This document shows positions 47,110-58,904 of a stretch of 64,000 bases of DNA, piece after piece (positions within the stretch are counted from its first letter, which is position 1; the number at the start of each line of letters is the position of its first letter). The notes beneath the pieces are model-generated. The model saw only the letters and a program-made list of their open reading frames with translations, was not told the origin of the DNA and did not search any database. Position numbers and translations under genes: made by a program. The DNA is from Clarkia xantiana subsp. parviflora. Taxonomy: Eukaryota; Streptophyta; Magnoliopsida; Myrtales; Onagraceae. The stretch is from positions 15,355,683 through 15,419,682 of the forward strand of contig JAPTYO010000015.1 of NCBI GenBank assembly GCA_036873135.1, written 5' to 3'.

Positions 47110-49083
47110 AAGGTACGCCTCGTTTGCCACACATATGAAACCGTTAAACGTTTTATATCACTAAGTCTACTGATATGATTCACTTGTGAATTCTTTTCAG
47201 GGACGCTTGGTGTAGATGGCTGGAGTTTTCCTTTTCAACTTAATTTTCCTTTACCTTTAAAAGGCTTTATTATGTATCTCATTAACGTACCAATATCTAC
47301 AAATTCTCCTACTATCAATAAATGTTTTATATTAGTTAATTATGACTCGGAATTATTGAATAAAGTAGTTACCATTCGCTCCATGATATGGTCTACTTAT
47401 CAAAATTAATCGGGCCAGTTAACAAGCCCGATCCGAAACGAACAACTAATCTGAGATTCTTCCAATAAAACGGTTGAACCAGAAAACATTCACTCACCTA
47501 ATCAATCATCCATCGATTGCGTAGTTCCAAAAGAGACTGACCAGAAAATTACATCCTTATTTGTTAACTACTCCATTAAAATGATAAAGCTCCCGAAATA
47601 ATATGCATGTTTAAAACCGATCTTGCTTTTAAATTTGGAGACTAAAAAAATTCTCAAAACCACGGTTTTTAACCGGGTATGCGCGAGGCGCATGTCACCT
47701 CGAAAGACGGGACACATCGTTTTAGAATACAAATTTAAGTATTTTTATGAATCCGGAATTTTCGTTTGTAATTCTTCAGATATAACTCATAGATAACTAC
47801 TTAGATTTTCTGTAAGCCTTCCAGCTACTACAATCTAATTAGAATATCAACCATGGCATTAAAAGCGACATCTCAAATGCATGGTACATAAAATAGATAA
47901 ATCTATGGATGAGTTAAATAAACGAAAAGAAGTAGTCGGTAAAACGACTCTCCCACCATTAGCCTTGAACGAAGAGTTTGGCTTAAAGCATTGATTAAAC
48001 ACTTCAAGAAACATAGTTCAGAATTACATAATGTTAGAGTTGCACATTAATTGTTTCAGCGGGATGAGATTAATTTAACTCACATTAATGTAAACACTAT
48101 GTTCTAACCAAATCGGTTAACACGTTACCATAAAAGCTAATGAATGACTCGGGTAAAACCTTATCACATAAACACATTAGTTTGCGCATTAAAACGAGTA
48201 TTCATAAAGAGTACGCACTACTCGTGAAGAATACGAGTTTTAAAAATTAGCCTGGAACAATGATTTCGTGGCCAAACATGACACATTACAGAGATTTGAG
48301 GATGGATTTCCAACGCTTTGCAGAACGAACGAACTAGTACTGATTAAAGTTAACAGATGGTTGATGGAGATTCTCAGGTCCCACTTACTTTGAGTGGGAG
48401 AATTGATATAACATAAGTGATTGATTTGGTAAATGATGATGGAAACGTTTTCATAATAAATCCAGTGAGAGGGCTCACTCCCCCACACACAATATCATCA
48501 CTAAATTTCAAAATGCGAATCAAGTCGGACCTGATAATTATGATAATGAACTATTTCAACTACCCATTTTTTCCTAGTGGGAGTGGAACAACCAACTTGG
48601 TTCCAGATCCTAGTGATCGAGGAATACATCTCGGAGGTAAAAAACCCGAGACCAAGAAGATATTCCAAGTAAGTTCAACCACCACCATTGTTCCCAGTGG
48701 GAGTAATGCCCCGATAAGAAGCATTATTCCGAGTGGGAGTAACAATCAGACTAAAACATGAGATTAACGTGCCTAGACATAATCAAAGGCAACAAACTTC
48801 TTACGAGAAGTATCCCATCAAACGAGATGTGTTAAACATCTTGATGTTCGTACCTGAACTAGTGACGGTTCAGCAAGTAAAGGAAGGACCTCAAAACGAG
48901 GGAATGGAGGAAAACAATGGATGATGAAATTGCCTGAATAAGAACTAACTCGTTTTTAGTCTTTAGTTGATTTATCTGTTAACCACAGAACTAGAAAGTG
49001 AAATCTTAGAATTCACTTCGGGTGGAAATTTCGAGTGATGCAAAACTCGAATAATTGCGAAAGGATATACCCGAATCCACGGA

Positions 49084-50405
49084 GTGGACTTTGATGAAAC
49101 ATACTCACCAACTGTGCGTTACACCACAGTAAGGGCCATCCTTGCCCTAGTTGCTAGTCTTGATCTAGAGTTACATCAAATGGATATTAAGACCGCATTC
49201 CTCCATGGAAACCTGGAGGATGAGATCTATATGGAGCAGCCGAAGGGTTTCATCACTCTTGGCAAAGAACATCAAGTTTGCAAACTCCAAAGATCTATAT
49301 ACGGCCTAAACAATCGTCTCGACAATGGTATCGCAGATTCCACAAGGAAATCGCCGGATACGGATCCGTGAATCTTCACGAGGATCCATGCGTATACACT
49401 AAGACCTCCGGTTCTAAGTATGTCATCACAAAACTATACGTGGATGATATACTCATTGCTGCGAACGATATGAGTTTCATGAATAAATCAAAGTCCTGGT
49501 TAGCATCAGCATTCGAGATGAAAGACATGGGAGAGGCCACGTACATCTTAGGCATATAAATTTCCCGAGATCGTGCCACCTGGAAATTATGTCTATCTCA
49601 GGAATCATATATCAACAAACTGTTGAAAAGATTCAGAATGCTGGATGCTAAACCCAAAGATACGCCGGTTGTGTTCGGGTAGGCGCTATCGAAGCGTGGA
49701 TGCCCGAAAAACCAGCAGGAGCGTGAACAGATGAAGAATGCAGAGTATCTGAGCATGGTAGGGAGTCTACTGTACGCCATGCTCTGTACTCGGCCACACA
49801 TCTGTTACGTTGTGGGCCTAGTAGCAAGATTCCAATCAGATCCTAGTTATCAACATCTAAAGTCCGTAAAACGAATTATTAGATATCTGAAAGGTACTGT
49901 CGACTACATTCTGTGCTATGAGGGCAATCAACTCGAATTGATCGGTTATAGTGACGCCGACCACGGTGGAGATCCGGATGATCGTAAGTCCACCACAGGA
50001 GGAGTTTTCCTCCTTGCTAATGCTGCCATATCATGGGTAAGCAAGAAGCAATCTTGTGTCGCGCTTTCCACTATGGAATCAGAATTTGTTGCCCTCTCCA
50101 AAAACGCACAAGAAGCGGTCTGGCTGAAAAGGCTTCTTACTGCATTAATTGGCACCGACAAAAGGAGTAAACCTGTGAAGGTGCACTCCGACAGTCAGGC
50201 GGCCATTGCGGCAGATCCAAAGTACCATAGTAGGACTAAACACATTCATGTGAAATACAATTATGCTAGGTCGGTTCTGGAAGACAACATAATCGCTTTA
50301 GAATACTTGCCTACAGACAATATGATCTCAGACCCTTTAACTAAGCCGTTACGTAGGGAGATTTTTGAAAAGCACGTAAATCTGCTTGGATTACGTAGGG
50401 TTTAA
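49084..50405 (+). pseudogene. Copia X RT and RNase H, broken
   Basis: RT begins FDETYSPTVRYTTVRAI with MDIKTAFLHGNLEDEIYMEQ; a frameshift near 49305 moves on to LYVDDILIAANDM (catalytic YVDD intact). Stops at 49557 and near 49680 precede the RNase H frame (49731-50405): YSDADHGGDPDDRKSTTGG, ALSTMESEFVALS, HSDSQAAIA, KHIHVKYNY and a PLTKPL end. The order and spacing are those of a copia pol C-terminus. Confidence 0.88.
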
Positions 50406-51531
50406 ACTGTGTGGCTTGTAAAAGTGATAACATTTTGACATCTGAAATTATGTTTCAATTAAATAAAATAATTGCAGTTAGAGTTTATGATTCATCGACG
50501 TCATAATGATTAACAACATCGAATTTTACGGTCTATAAACTAAGTCGTAGGAAGAAGTAAAATTCTTCCACCAAAATTATGTCGAATGTGAACCTTGCCT
50601 CGTCACACAGGCACGGTCATCTTGTAAGGAGAGATGGACCTCTACCATAACAAGATTGGCTAAGAATCAAGGGGATAAACCTGATTAAACAAAACGATAA
50701 CATCGTCACGCTTAACAGCATGACTTAATCTTCGTTTTGTAAATCGCCGAGTTGGACTTTGTCCATCACTATATATCACATTCAAGGCCATATGAGAGAT
50801 TCTGCGATAGCATTATTGACATATCCCATCCCTGGCTTTACTAGGTGTGCTATCAACGTGTGATTCATACTGCGCGTGCCATATACGACCACGGGGTCAT
50901 GCTTGGTTGTGCTAGCTAGAATCCTTGTGATTCAAAGGGCACATACTTCTTCACCTTGAGCGTGTGATTGATCCCGGATGTCTTATGAAGAGGCATCCAA
51001 AGTATCCTCACGGACTCAGAACTTATACCTAAGGTCTGGCTCAATGCTCGCTTCCCGGCGTACGAGCGTAGTGCCAAAGAAAACAGCCAAGTGACCACGT
51101 CTTGGAAACCGATTGAGTCAACATAAGGGTATAAGCGACGGGGATGGTCAAGTTCACATTTAATTCAACGACTCTCGTGTTCACTAGGTGCCTGCCAACC
51201 GGATATTAGTTGAAGGTTGTGAACACTTGTACGGATGCCCTGTAGAAGTATTCATTTGTGGAAAACTGGGCAATTGGAGAATTTAACAGTTGACCAAGGA
51301 TGCAGTGTGGTACAGATTTTATTTCTAACAGGTTTGGTTCATGAAAAGGGAATCAACGTTCTGCGGGCGCTACAATACTCCTAACAGATGAGTAGCACGA
51401 TGCCCGTCGTATCCGCCGGTCGCACGGCAAGCCTCGTATGAACTATTCGGAGACGGAGACGAATACTGAAGACTGAGATGTTGACACCATTGCGTAATCG
51501 TATAGATTAACGAGCACCCTCCCATTCCGGC
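50406..51531 (+). other. Copia X 3' untranslated region
   Basis: 1.1 kb between the pol stop and the polypurine tract; no ORF supported. Long for a copia element. Confidence 0.6.
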
Positions 51532-51541
51532 GAGTGGGAGC
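51532..51541 (+). other. Copia X polypurine tract
   Basis: GAGTGGGAGC directly before the 3' LTR start TGTTAGC. Confidence 0.75.
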
Positions 51542-52102
51542 TGTTAGCATATGGTGACGTGGCGCCGTAATAGGAGCCCGTTAATTAAGGGAATTACCTA
51601 AGTTAATTAGGTAATTGTCAATTTGGGCTAATTGGGCCAAATCCAATTAGTAATTGACAAGGGAGGCCCAAAATGGGCCTCCCCCCTTTTTACATGGTTC
51701 GGCCGAAACCCTAGTACCATATAGGGTGGAGTTGCCTTTTGGCAACTCCACCCAATACTATATATAGGGGTGACTCCTAAGAGTTTAAACACACAATTAA
51801 GAACAAGGATCTCCATTGAGAAAACTTGTCACCCTAGTCTAAATTTCGGCACCATCAACATCAAGTCCGTGTTTCCATCTCCGTTGAAGAATCGATCAGA
51901 GGTCTTGTTGTGGAGCTACATCGCATGGGACTTCTTCTGAGGAAGAACTTGCACGTGGTTCCGACCGGAGGATCAGAACTTCCTCCACACCGTTCTTGGG
52001 CAGGAAAGCTAAAAGGTATGTGTACTAATTCTGCTGCGTAGATTAGATATCTTGCTAGTACACGTTTAGTATTCCGTAATATTACGTCCCCGTAATCCAA
52101 CA
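51542..52102 (+). repeat. Copia X 3' LTR
   Basis: 561 bp, same ends as the 5' copy, followed by cataa and the resumed Y leader. Confidence 0.9.
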
Positions 52103-52221
52103 CATAAACCCTAGGGGTTGGCCGAAATATGTCTTGTGGGCTAAGTAGGGTTTTAAATTCCACTTAAAACTTAGCTTAGCCACCAAGAAATATTAATTAT
52201 TTAAAATAATTTCGAATATTG

Positions 52222-52274
<53 letters not shown>

Positions 52275-52377
52275 CGGCACACACATACACACACGTAAAT
52301 ATATATATTGTCAAGATTCAATCTTTAAGATGTAAATCTATCAACAATATATGTATATATATAATATATTCGGCTCC

Positions 52378-52442
<65 letters not shown>

Positions 52443-53645
52443 CAAATATATCTTTAGGGAATAAAATATGTAGACAATATATTTTCTTAATCTTTTGTAG
52501 CAACTAAATCTATCAATATATATTAACCCTATCTTTAACTATATATAATGATAGTTAATATCTTTTACAATATTATATTATGAACATATCCTTATTTCTA
52601 ACTTATAGATATATAGTTACCTATTAATAAAATTTAAAAATGGCAGCATATATCTTATAATATATGTGCTGAAATTTTTAATTACTTGGGGGCCAAGAAA
52701 ATTAATTTTTTTTACCTAAAATACCCCTAGGAATTTTCGGCACTAACAAGAAAATTGGAAAAGTTGTCAAATTTTAAGATCAAACCCTAACTTGATCATG
52801 AATTCAAAAAGGGTTCTTGATAAAACTCATGGTGTTCTTGATGATCATGAACATCAAAGTAAAATTCGAACATAAAAGTTCGGTTTTGATCTAAAAGAAA
52901 CATGTAAAGTCGAATTTTTTTAAGTTTTTAAAGATCAAACACATGAAATTTACTTAAAAATTTCAGATTACTCATGGTGTTCATGAACATGAAAATTTCG
53001 GATTTTTCAAAACTCAAGAACATCAGTTTATCAAAAATTTAAGAACTCCTAACCATGTTCTAATACCACTGTTGGATTACGGGGACGTAATACTACAGAA
53101 TGCTAAACGTGTACTTGTAAGTAATCTAATTACGCAACGGAATAATGTACATATACCTCAATAGCTTTCCTCCCCAAGAACGTTGTGGAGGGAGTTCTGA
53201 TCCTCCGGTCGAAATCCGTACAAGTTCTTCGTGAGAAGAAGTCCTACGCGGTATAAGCTCCACAACAAAGCCTCTGATCGATTCTTCACAGGGACAAAAC
53301 CTCGGATTAAGATGTGCACCGAAAATCACTACTAAGGGGGTGAGAGGGTTTCTCTCAAGTTCCTCAATGGAGGTACTTTATTATGAATGAGTGTGTAAAC
53401 CCCTTAGGTGAGTCCCCCATATATAGGATTGGTGGAGTGGACAAAAGTCCACTCCAACCAATGTGGTATAGGGGTCCGGCCGAACCATGCTATTAAAGGG
53501 GGAGGCCCACTTTTGGGCCTCCCATGTCAATTAGGGTTAGGGTTTGGCCCAATTACCCTAATGTGACAATTACCTAATTAACTTAGGTAATCTCCTTAGC
53601 ATTAACGGGCTACCAATTACGGCGCCACGTCATCATATGCTAACA
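52103..53645 (-). mobile_element. Copia Y: 5' LTR and proximal leader
   Basis: Minus-strand relative of X. The LTR 53070-53645 (tgttggattacggggacg ... catatgctaaca) is the reverse complement of an X-type LTR with moderate divergence. The primer site beside it has decayed (TGGTATTAGAAC). The leader runs left to 52103, where X is inserted, and resumes at 43776. Right flank aatta. (TA)n runs at 52225-52270 and 52379-52437. Confidence 0.82.
53070..53645 (-). repeat. Copia Y 5' LTR
   Basis: 576 bp, related to the X LTRs in inverted orientation; its partner 3' LTR is not in the window. Confidence 0.82.
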
Positions 53646-53847
53646 AATTATCCCAAAGAAAAACCAGAATTTGAACCCCAAATTGATTTTTTTTGGCCGA
53701 AGAAGTAAGAGCAACATAATCCTTGAACAATTTTTTTTGTTCGCCAAAAAAAAATTTCTATTTAGAAGAGATAATATTAAACAGAGACTACCAAGAGAGG
53801 AAGTATCAGATAAGCCGCGCCGCTTCTGTACACACCGTAGTCCACCG

Positions 53848-54112
53848 TGTTAGAAAATAAACATGTTTCTAGATGATAATTAATGAAGAGTCAAGATAGT
53901 CTAAATTAGTTGGGAAAATGTCATTAATTCTAGGTAGTTGGGAGATGTCATTAATTCTAAGTAGTTGGGAAGTAAGTCTAGAACTCTCATCTTGTACCCT
54001 ATAAATAGATGATGGAATGAATGAGAAATCAACAAGTTGAGTAGAAAAAGAGAAAGTCTCTCATATCCTATCTACCTCTCCCACTCTCATAAACACATAT
54101 TCAACACCAACA
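53848..54112 (+). repeat. Copia Z 5' LTR
   Basis: Short LTR, with ccctataaatag (about 53998-54009) giving a TATA box at a plausible promoter position. Confidence 0.75.
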
Positions 54113-54142
54113 TGTGGTATCAGAGCCAAGTCCAAGATCGCG

Positions 54143-56310
54143 ATGGCAACGAAAAGCATGCAAGTGCCGAGATTGACGAAGGATAATTACGATAAATGGT
54201 GTATCCAAATGAAGGCCCTTTTGGGATCACTTGACGTGTGGGAGCTCGTGGAGACCGAGTTCGAGGAACGCGAAGTGACAGCGGAAATGTCAAAAGAAGA
54301 GAAGGAAGAATTGAAGGAGCAACGGAAGAAGGAGAAAAATGCCTTGTTCACAATATATTAAGGTCTTGATGAAGCCACGTTCGAGATACTTGCTCCGACC
54401 AATAAATCATAAGAAGCCTGGGTTATACTCCAGAAGGCGTACGGTGGAGTCGAAAAGGTAAAGACATTTCGCCTACAAGCTCTTCGTGCTCAATTCGAGT
54501 CCCTTCATCAAGAAACCTCATAATCTATCTCCGACTACTTCACGCGGGTCATTTCAATCGCACATCAAATGCGGATAAATGGAGAAAAATTGGAAGACGT
54601 TCGTGTCATAGAGAAGACATTAAGACCCATCAGTCCAAAGTTCAACCTTGTGGTCGTGGCGATTGAAGAATCCAAGGACTTGGAAGAAATGTCCGTTGAA
54701 AAACTCACGGGTTCTCTACAAGCCCATGAACAACAACTTTCGAAGATGGGAGAATGTAAATCCTTGGAGCATGCTTTACAAGCAAAGCTGACGTTGAAGA
54801 ATGACGAATCACGTGGCGGATTAAAAAGAGGAAGATTCACAACGCGGAGAGGAAGAGGTGGTCGAACAACAACCACCAATGAAGTCGACGAAGATGATGG
54901 AGAGTCGATCCAAGAAGGAGATCGAGGTCGCGGCCGTGGTCGCGAACGAGGTCGTGGTGGATGGAGAAACGAAAAATAGGGAGTTCAATGTTATGTGTGC
55001 AAAAAATACAGTCATTATGCAGCGGAGTGTTGGTATAACACCGACATTGAGGAAGAAAATGCATACTTTGCAGAGAAGATTGATGACGATGGAATTCTTT
55101 TGATGGCATACAATCAAGTGGAGGAATCGGAGTCCAACACATGGTTCATCGACACGGGAGCTTCCAACCACATGTGCGGAAGAAAGAAGTTCTTTGCGGA
55201 ACTTGATGAAAGACACGGCGGGCACATTACTTTCCCAACACAAAATTAAAGGTAAAGTTCTCTTTGAACTAAAAAATGGACGACAATTGTGCATCTCCAA
55301 TGTCTATTTTGTTCCCGACATGAAGAACAATATTTTAAGTGTCGGAAAATTGCTCGAGAAGGGATACGACGTCCGGATAGAGGAGAATACATTTACCATC
55401 CGTGATAATAACAACAATGTTATCACGAATGTTGCCATGACGAAGAATCGGATGTTTTCGTTGGAGTTAAGCATCAATGAGAAGAATTGTTTGAAGGTGA
55501 CAACCACAGACAGTTCAAATATTTGGCATCTCCGGTAGGTCATTTGAATTTCAAGGCGCTGGAATTGATGGAGAAGAAAACATGGTACGAGGTTTGCCCA
55601 AGATCAATCATCCCAACGGCGTGTGCGAAACATGTGTCATCGGAAAGCAACATAGGAAACCATTCAAGAAGTATCCATCGAAGAGAGCAGCTGGTCGTCT
55701 CGACTTAGTCCACTCAGATGTGTGCGGACCGATCAAGCCCACGTCCATTGGTGGAAATATGTATTTCTTGACCTTTACTGATGATTATGGTGCCAAGACT
55801 TGAGTTTATATGATGAAGTAGAAAAGTGAACTCTTGATGAAGTTCAAGGAGTTCAAGAACATGGTTGAGAAGCAAAGCGGTCGTTATTTGAAGTGCTTGC
55901 GAACCGACAGAGGAGGCGAATACACGTCGCACGAGTTTGACAAATTTTGCAAAGAGAACGGGATCGTGCATCAACTCACCATGCCTCAAACGCCTCAACA
56001 AAACGGTTTCTCCGAGAGAAAGAACAGGACCATCTTGAATTTGGTTCGATGCATGCTCAAGGAGATAGGAGTTCCGAAAGAATTCTGGGGAGACGCGGTT
56101 GCATGTGCCGTTTACTTACTCAACCGGTTCCCTACGAAGGGGATTGGAGACATAACGACGGAGGAAGCATGGATCAAGCGCAAGCCAAGTGTCGAGCATC
56201 TTCGAGTCTTCGGATGCGTGGCATATGCAAAATTGCAAGGAAGCCAGAAGTGCGTCATGCTCGGATATGACGATAATACAAGCAGCTACAAGTTATTTAG
56301 TAACCTCTAG
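54143..56310 (+). pseudogene. Copia Z gag, protease and integrase, multiple stops
   Basis: Gag starts MATKSMQVPRLTKDNYDKW with the usual NYxxW pattern, then EKVKTFRLQALRAQFE, SISDYF and SLQAHEQQLSKM, an Arg/Gly-rich tail, and a zinc knuckle CYVCKKYSHYAAEC. Protease: WFIDTGASNHMCG (D-T-G present). Integrase: HSDVCGPIK, RTDRGGEY, TPQQNGFSERKNRT (all three acidic residues visible), then FGCVAYAKLQGSQKCVMLGY. In-frame stops appear at about 54359, 54410, 54521 and 54977; frameshifts near 55230 and 55535 and stops near 55800-55820. Several stops sit where Gln or Glu would be expected. Confidence 0.85.
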
Positions 56311-57031
56311 TAAAAAAGATTCCATAGAAGGGAAGAAGAAAGACGGTTAAAAAGTTGGAGCCATCGTCGTTGCCACCACCATCTGTCACGACCATGGTCT
56401 TCTCTTCTTTTTCCAATGTCGTTAAGCGCTATGCAGCTGTAGAACGACATGGACTTCGACGGCTCCTCCGCTTCCAGATCTGGCCTCAAACGACCAACCC
56501 CACACCTTGAAGACCACGGTGCCGCTGGAGTTTGAAGGATGAACCATCTGAGAGGGATAAAACGTGAGATTGAGAGATGAAGAAGCGTGAGTTTGGGAGA
56601 GTATGGAGCGTAAGTCTAGTCGAGGATAGAGCGTGGATCAGAGATCGTTCCCCGTTCTTCTTCATAGTAACTGTGAGAAACCGATGAAAGAGGAATCTAA
56701 AAGTGAATGACCAAATTACCCCTAATTTGATTTCATTCATAAGGACTCTTTTGGAAAAGAAAATATGACGGTTAAAGAAGGCATTTAATAACGACGTAAA
56801 TATCTGTTTTGCCCGCACTAAATTTAATCCCTGACTCAGTCTCTTATTCTAATTATTATAATTACTTATGCTTGTAAACTTTGTCTCTTTCTTTAATATA
56901 TTCCAACGCGCTTATTGACGATGTATATTGATTATTAACTAGAAAAGTCTAGAACTAGAAGGCACATCCATTAGCATTACAATATTACATAATTGCATGA
57001 TTGATGTTTACAACCAACTATTAGGAGTGCA
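56311..57031. other. No gene recognised
   Basis: A 110-codon minus frame (56818-56486) and a 60-codon one (56489-56307) are present but match nothing I know. The rest is AT-rich. It could hold the rearranged tail of Z or an old gene fragment. Confidence 0.4.
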
Positions 57032-57040
57032 TTATTTATA

Positions 57041-57824
57041 GGGTTAAAAGATACTTTTCACCTAACATGTATGGCCGAATGCGGCTTTTAGTACCAAATG
57101 TTTGGTTTTGTATACTGTTGGTACCAAACATTTGAAAATATGAGGCTTTTGGTACATCCGTAGTTAGCCGTTTGTTTTTTCCGTTAAATGACATGTGCAA
57201 GTTACGTGACCGACCCTAAACTTTTGATTTTGTTCAATTTAGTCCCTCAAATATATTCCTAACTTTAAATTTGTATAATTTAGTCCCAAAACTTCAAAAT
57301 CGATTCTAACTGAACCATTGAACCCAATTGACCTAGCCCTAGGCTAGGTCCGACCTTGGGTCGGGGTCGCCGAACCCAGCCGACCCTGACCCAAGGTCGG
57401 ACCTAGCCCTATGCTAGGTCCGGCTAGGTCAATTAGGACCTAGCCCAATTTGGGTCCAATTGGGGCTAGGTTCCAATTGACCTAGCCTGACCTAGCCTAG
57501 GGCTAGGTCCGACCTTGGGTCAGGGTCGGCTGGGTTCAATTGGGTTTGATGGTTCAATTGGAATTGATTTTGAAGTTTTGGGACTAAATTAAACAAATTA
57601 AAAGTTATGAATATATTTGAGGGACTAAATTGAACAAAATTGAAAGTTTAGGGCTGGTCATGTGACTTGCACATGTCATTTAATGGAAAAAAAACTAACG
57701 GATGTACCAAAATTCACATTTTTTTTCAAACGTTTGGTACCAAAAGTATACAAAACTAAACATTCGATACTAAAAGCCGCATTTGGCCAAACATTTGGCC
57801 GATACTAAAAGCCACATTGAACCC
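57041..57824. mobile_element. MULE-2: Mutator-like element, almost entirely inverted repeat
   Basis: 784 bp, ends GGGTTAAAAGATAC and mirrored ...cattgaaccc, with 9-bp duplications ttatttata at 57032-57040 and 57825-57833. Arms pair for most of their length: gcggcttttagtaccaaatg pairs with the 57760s, gttcaatttagtccctcaaa with the 57620s, cctagccctaggctaggtcc with about 57490-57510. No coding sequence. The G/C-rich centre has further tagccctaggcta palindromes. Confidence 0.88.
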
Positions 57825-57833
57825 TTATTTATA

Positions 57834-58209
57834 ACATATTTTCTTTATATTTAAAATAATTTTCACCTAATTTTAATTAAATTATAAGTGAAAAATGCTG
57901 AATATAAATATTTTTTCATTCTTAAAGGTTTAAAGGTTTAAAGGTATGTTGATTTTGAATTCTTATAATTAATAAATAACGCATTGCACCTTATAAAATT
58001 GTTAAATTACCAATGAATTGTTGATTTCTTGCTTAGAACTTTCCTCCCTATATTGATCTAAGTTTCTTGTCAACTTTGAACTCTCTTTTTTTCTTATATA
58101 TATATACATATATATGAACTCCTAATTTTTTTTTTTTATCTACAGAAGAAAGTCATTGTATTGCAAAAGTCAAAACAAACAGTTTCTCTCTCTCTCTCTC
58201 TCTCTCAAA
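57834..58209 (+). promoter_or_regulatory. Upstream region of the LOR gene
   Basis: AT-rich, with TATA-like tatatatatacatatatatg near 58097-58116 and a (CT)n tract at 58184-58206 just before the ATG, a common 5'UTR microsatellite in plants. MULE-2 ends fewer than 400 bp from the start codon. Confidence 0.55.
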
Positions 58210-58407
58210 ATGGCAGGGTATGTCTTCGCCGGAGCTCCGACAGTAGAACTAGCAATGGTAAAAAAAACGTGGACACGAGGTGACTTTGTTGTGATGGACT
58301 GCAACGGCAGCATCATATTTAAAGTGAAGCACCATTCATTCTCCATGCACAGCCGCCGCCAATTGCTTGATGCTACCGGAAGACCCCTCATCAACTTACG
58401 CGCCAAG
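58210..58407 (+). CDS. LURP-one-related (LOR) protein, exon 1
   Basis: 66 codons, MAGYVFAGAP ... PLINLRAK, ending at a GT donor (58408, aag|gtttg) in phase 0. It matches the N-terminus of plant LOR/LURP-one-related proteins: a short leader, then VELAMVKKTW, GDFVVMDCNGSIIFKVK, and RRQLLDATGRPLINLR. The family has a tubby-like beta-barrel fold; Arabidopsis LURP1 is linked to defence against oomycetes, while most members are uncharacterised. The usual length is about 200 residues, so the remaining exon(s) lie beyond 64000. An exon boundary after the LRxK segment fits my recollection of this family. The start is the first ATG after the CT tract and gives the conserved N-terminus. Copia C sits 79 bp into the intron. 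Confidence 0.85.
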
Positions 58408-58486
58408 GTTTGTTTGATTCTTTAATGCTTACTTTCTCGTTAAAATATAACACAGTTTTACTCGCTTATATATATTTTGGTGTTTA

Positions 58487-58904
58487 TGTTGGAAAAATAC
58501 TCGGTTGGGATATAATCGCTAAGTTAGCGGAATTAACTTAACGAATAAGATAACAAAGATTATGTGAGGAAGAAGATGAATAAAATGAACATGAAATGGA
58601 TAAATGCAACTTTGGCTAGTATTACTCTCAGACATACATATGCTCTCGGTTTCTTTGTTGAGCACACACTTATTCCATTACATTCACTTTGTCTACATAA
58701 ATAGATTTCTTCCGTAGCCTAAGTCAAAGATACATTGATGATATAAGACTTTTATCCTAGACATTTGCTACCTAATTCTTGACATTGTTGTCATGAGCAA
58801 TATTTCTTCTGACAACATGACAATAAACACCACACAATTACTTTCACTATTTCTTCATTGACAATTGTGTGATTTATTGTCGGTGAAGATTTCATTTTTC
58901 AACA
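58487..58904 (-). repeat. Copia C 3' LTR (left copy)
   Basis: 418 bp. The pol stop codon (58899-58901) lies inside it, so the polypurine tract (58905-58914, GGAGGAGTG on minus) is also coding. Confidence 0.95.

Larger units (their letters stand above)
43777..52102 (+). mobile_element. Copia X: full-length, degenerate, inserted in copia Y
   Basis: LTRs 43777-44335 and 51542-52102 (TGTTAGC ... ATCCAACA), 5-bp duplications cataa at 43772-43776 and 52103-52107. LTRs differ at roughly 5% by eye, so it is an older insertion. It has a long leader (about 2.1 kb), decayed gag, no recognisable integrase, and RT/RNase H with stops. Inserted into an opposite-strand relative of the same family. Confidence 0.9.
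53848..56310 (+). mobile_element. Copia Z: 5' half only
   Basis: LTR 53848-54112 (TGTTAGAAA ... CCAACA, 265 bp), primer site TGGTATCAGAGCC (54115-54127), then gag, protease and integrase. Homology stops near 56310, before RT, and no 3' LTR is found. Confidence 0.85.

Noticed and set aside
56486..56818. 110-residue minus-strand ORF
   Set aside because: No recognisable domain, AT-rich surroundings, no splice or promoter support.
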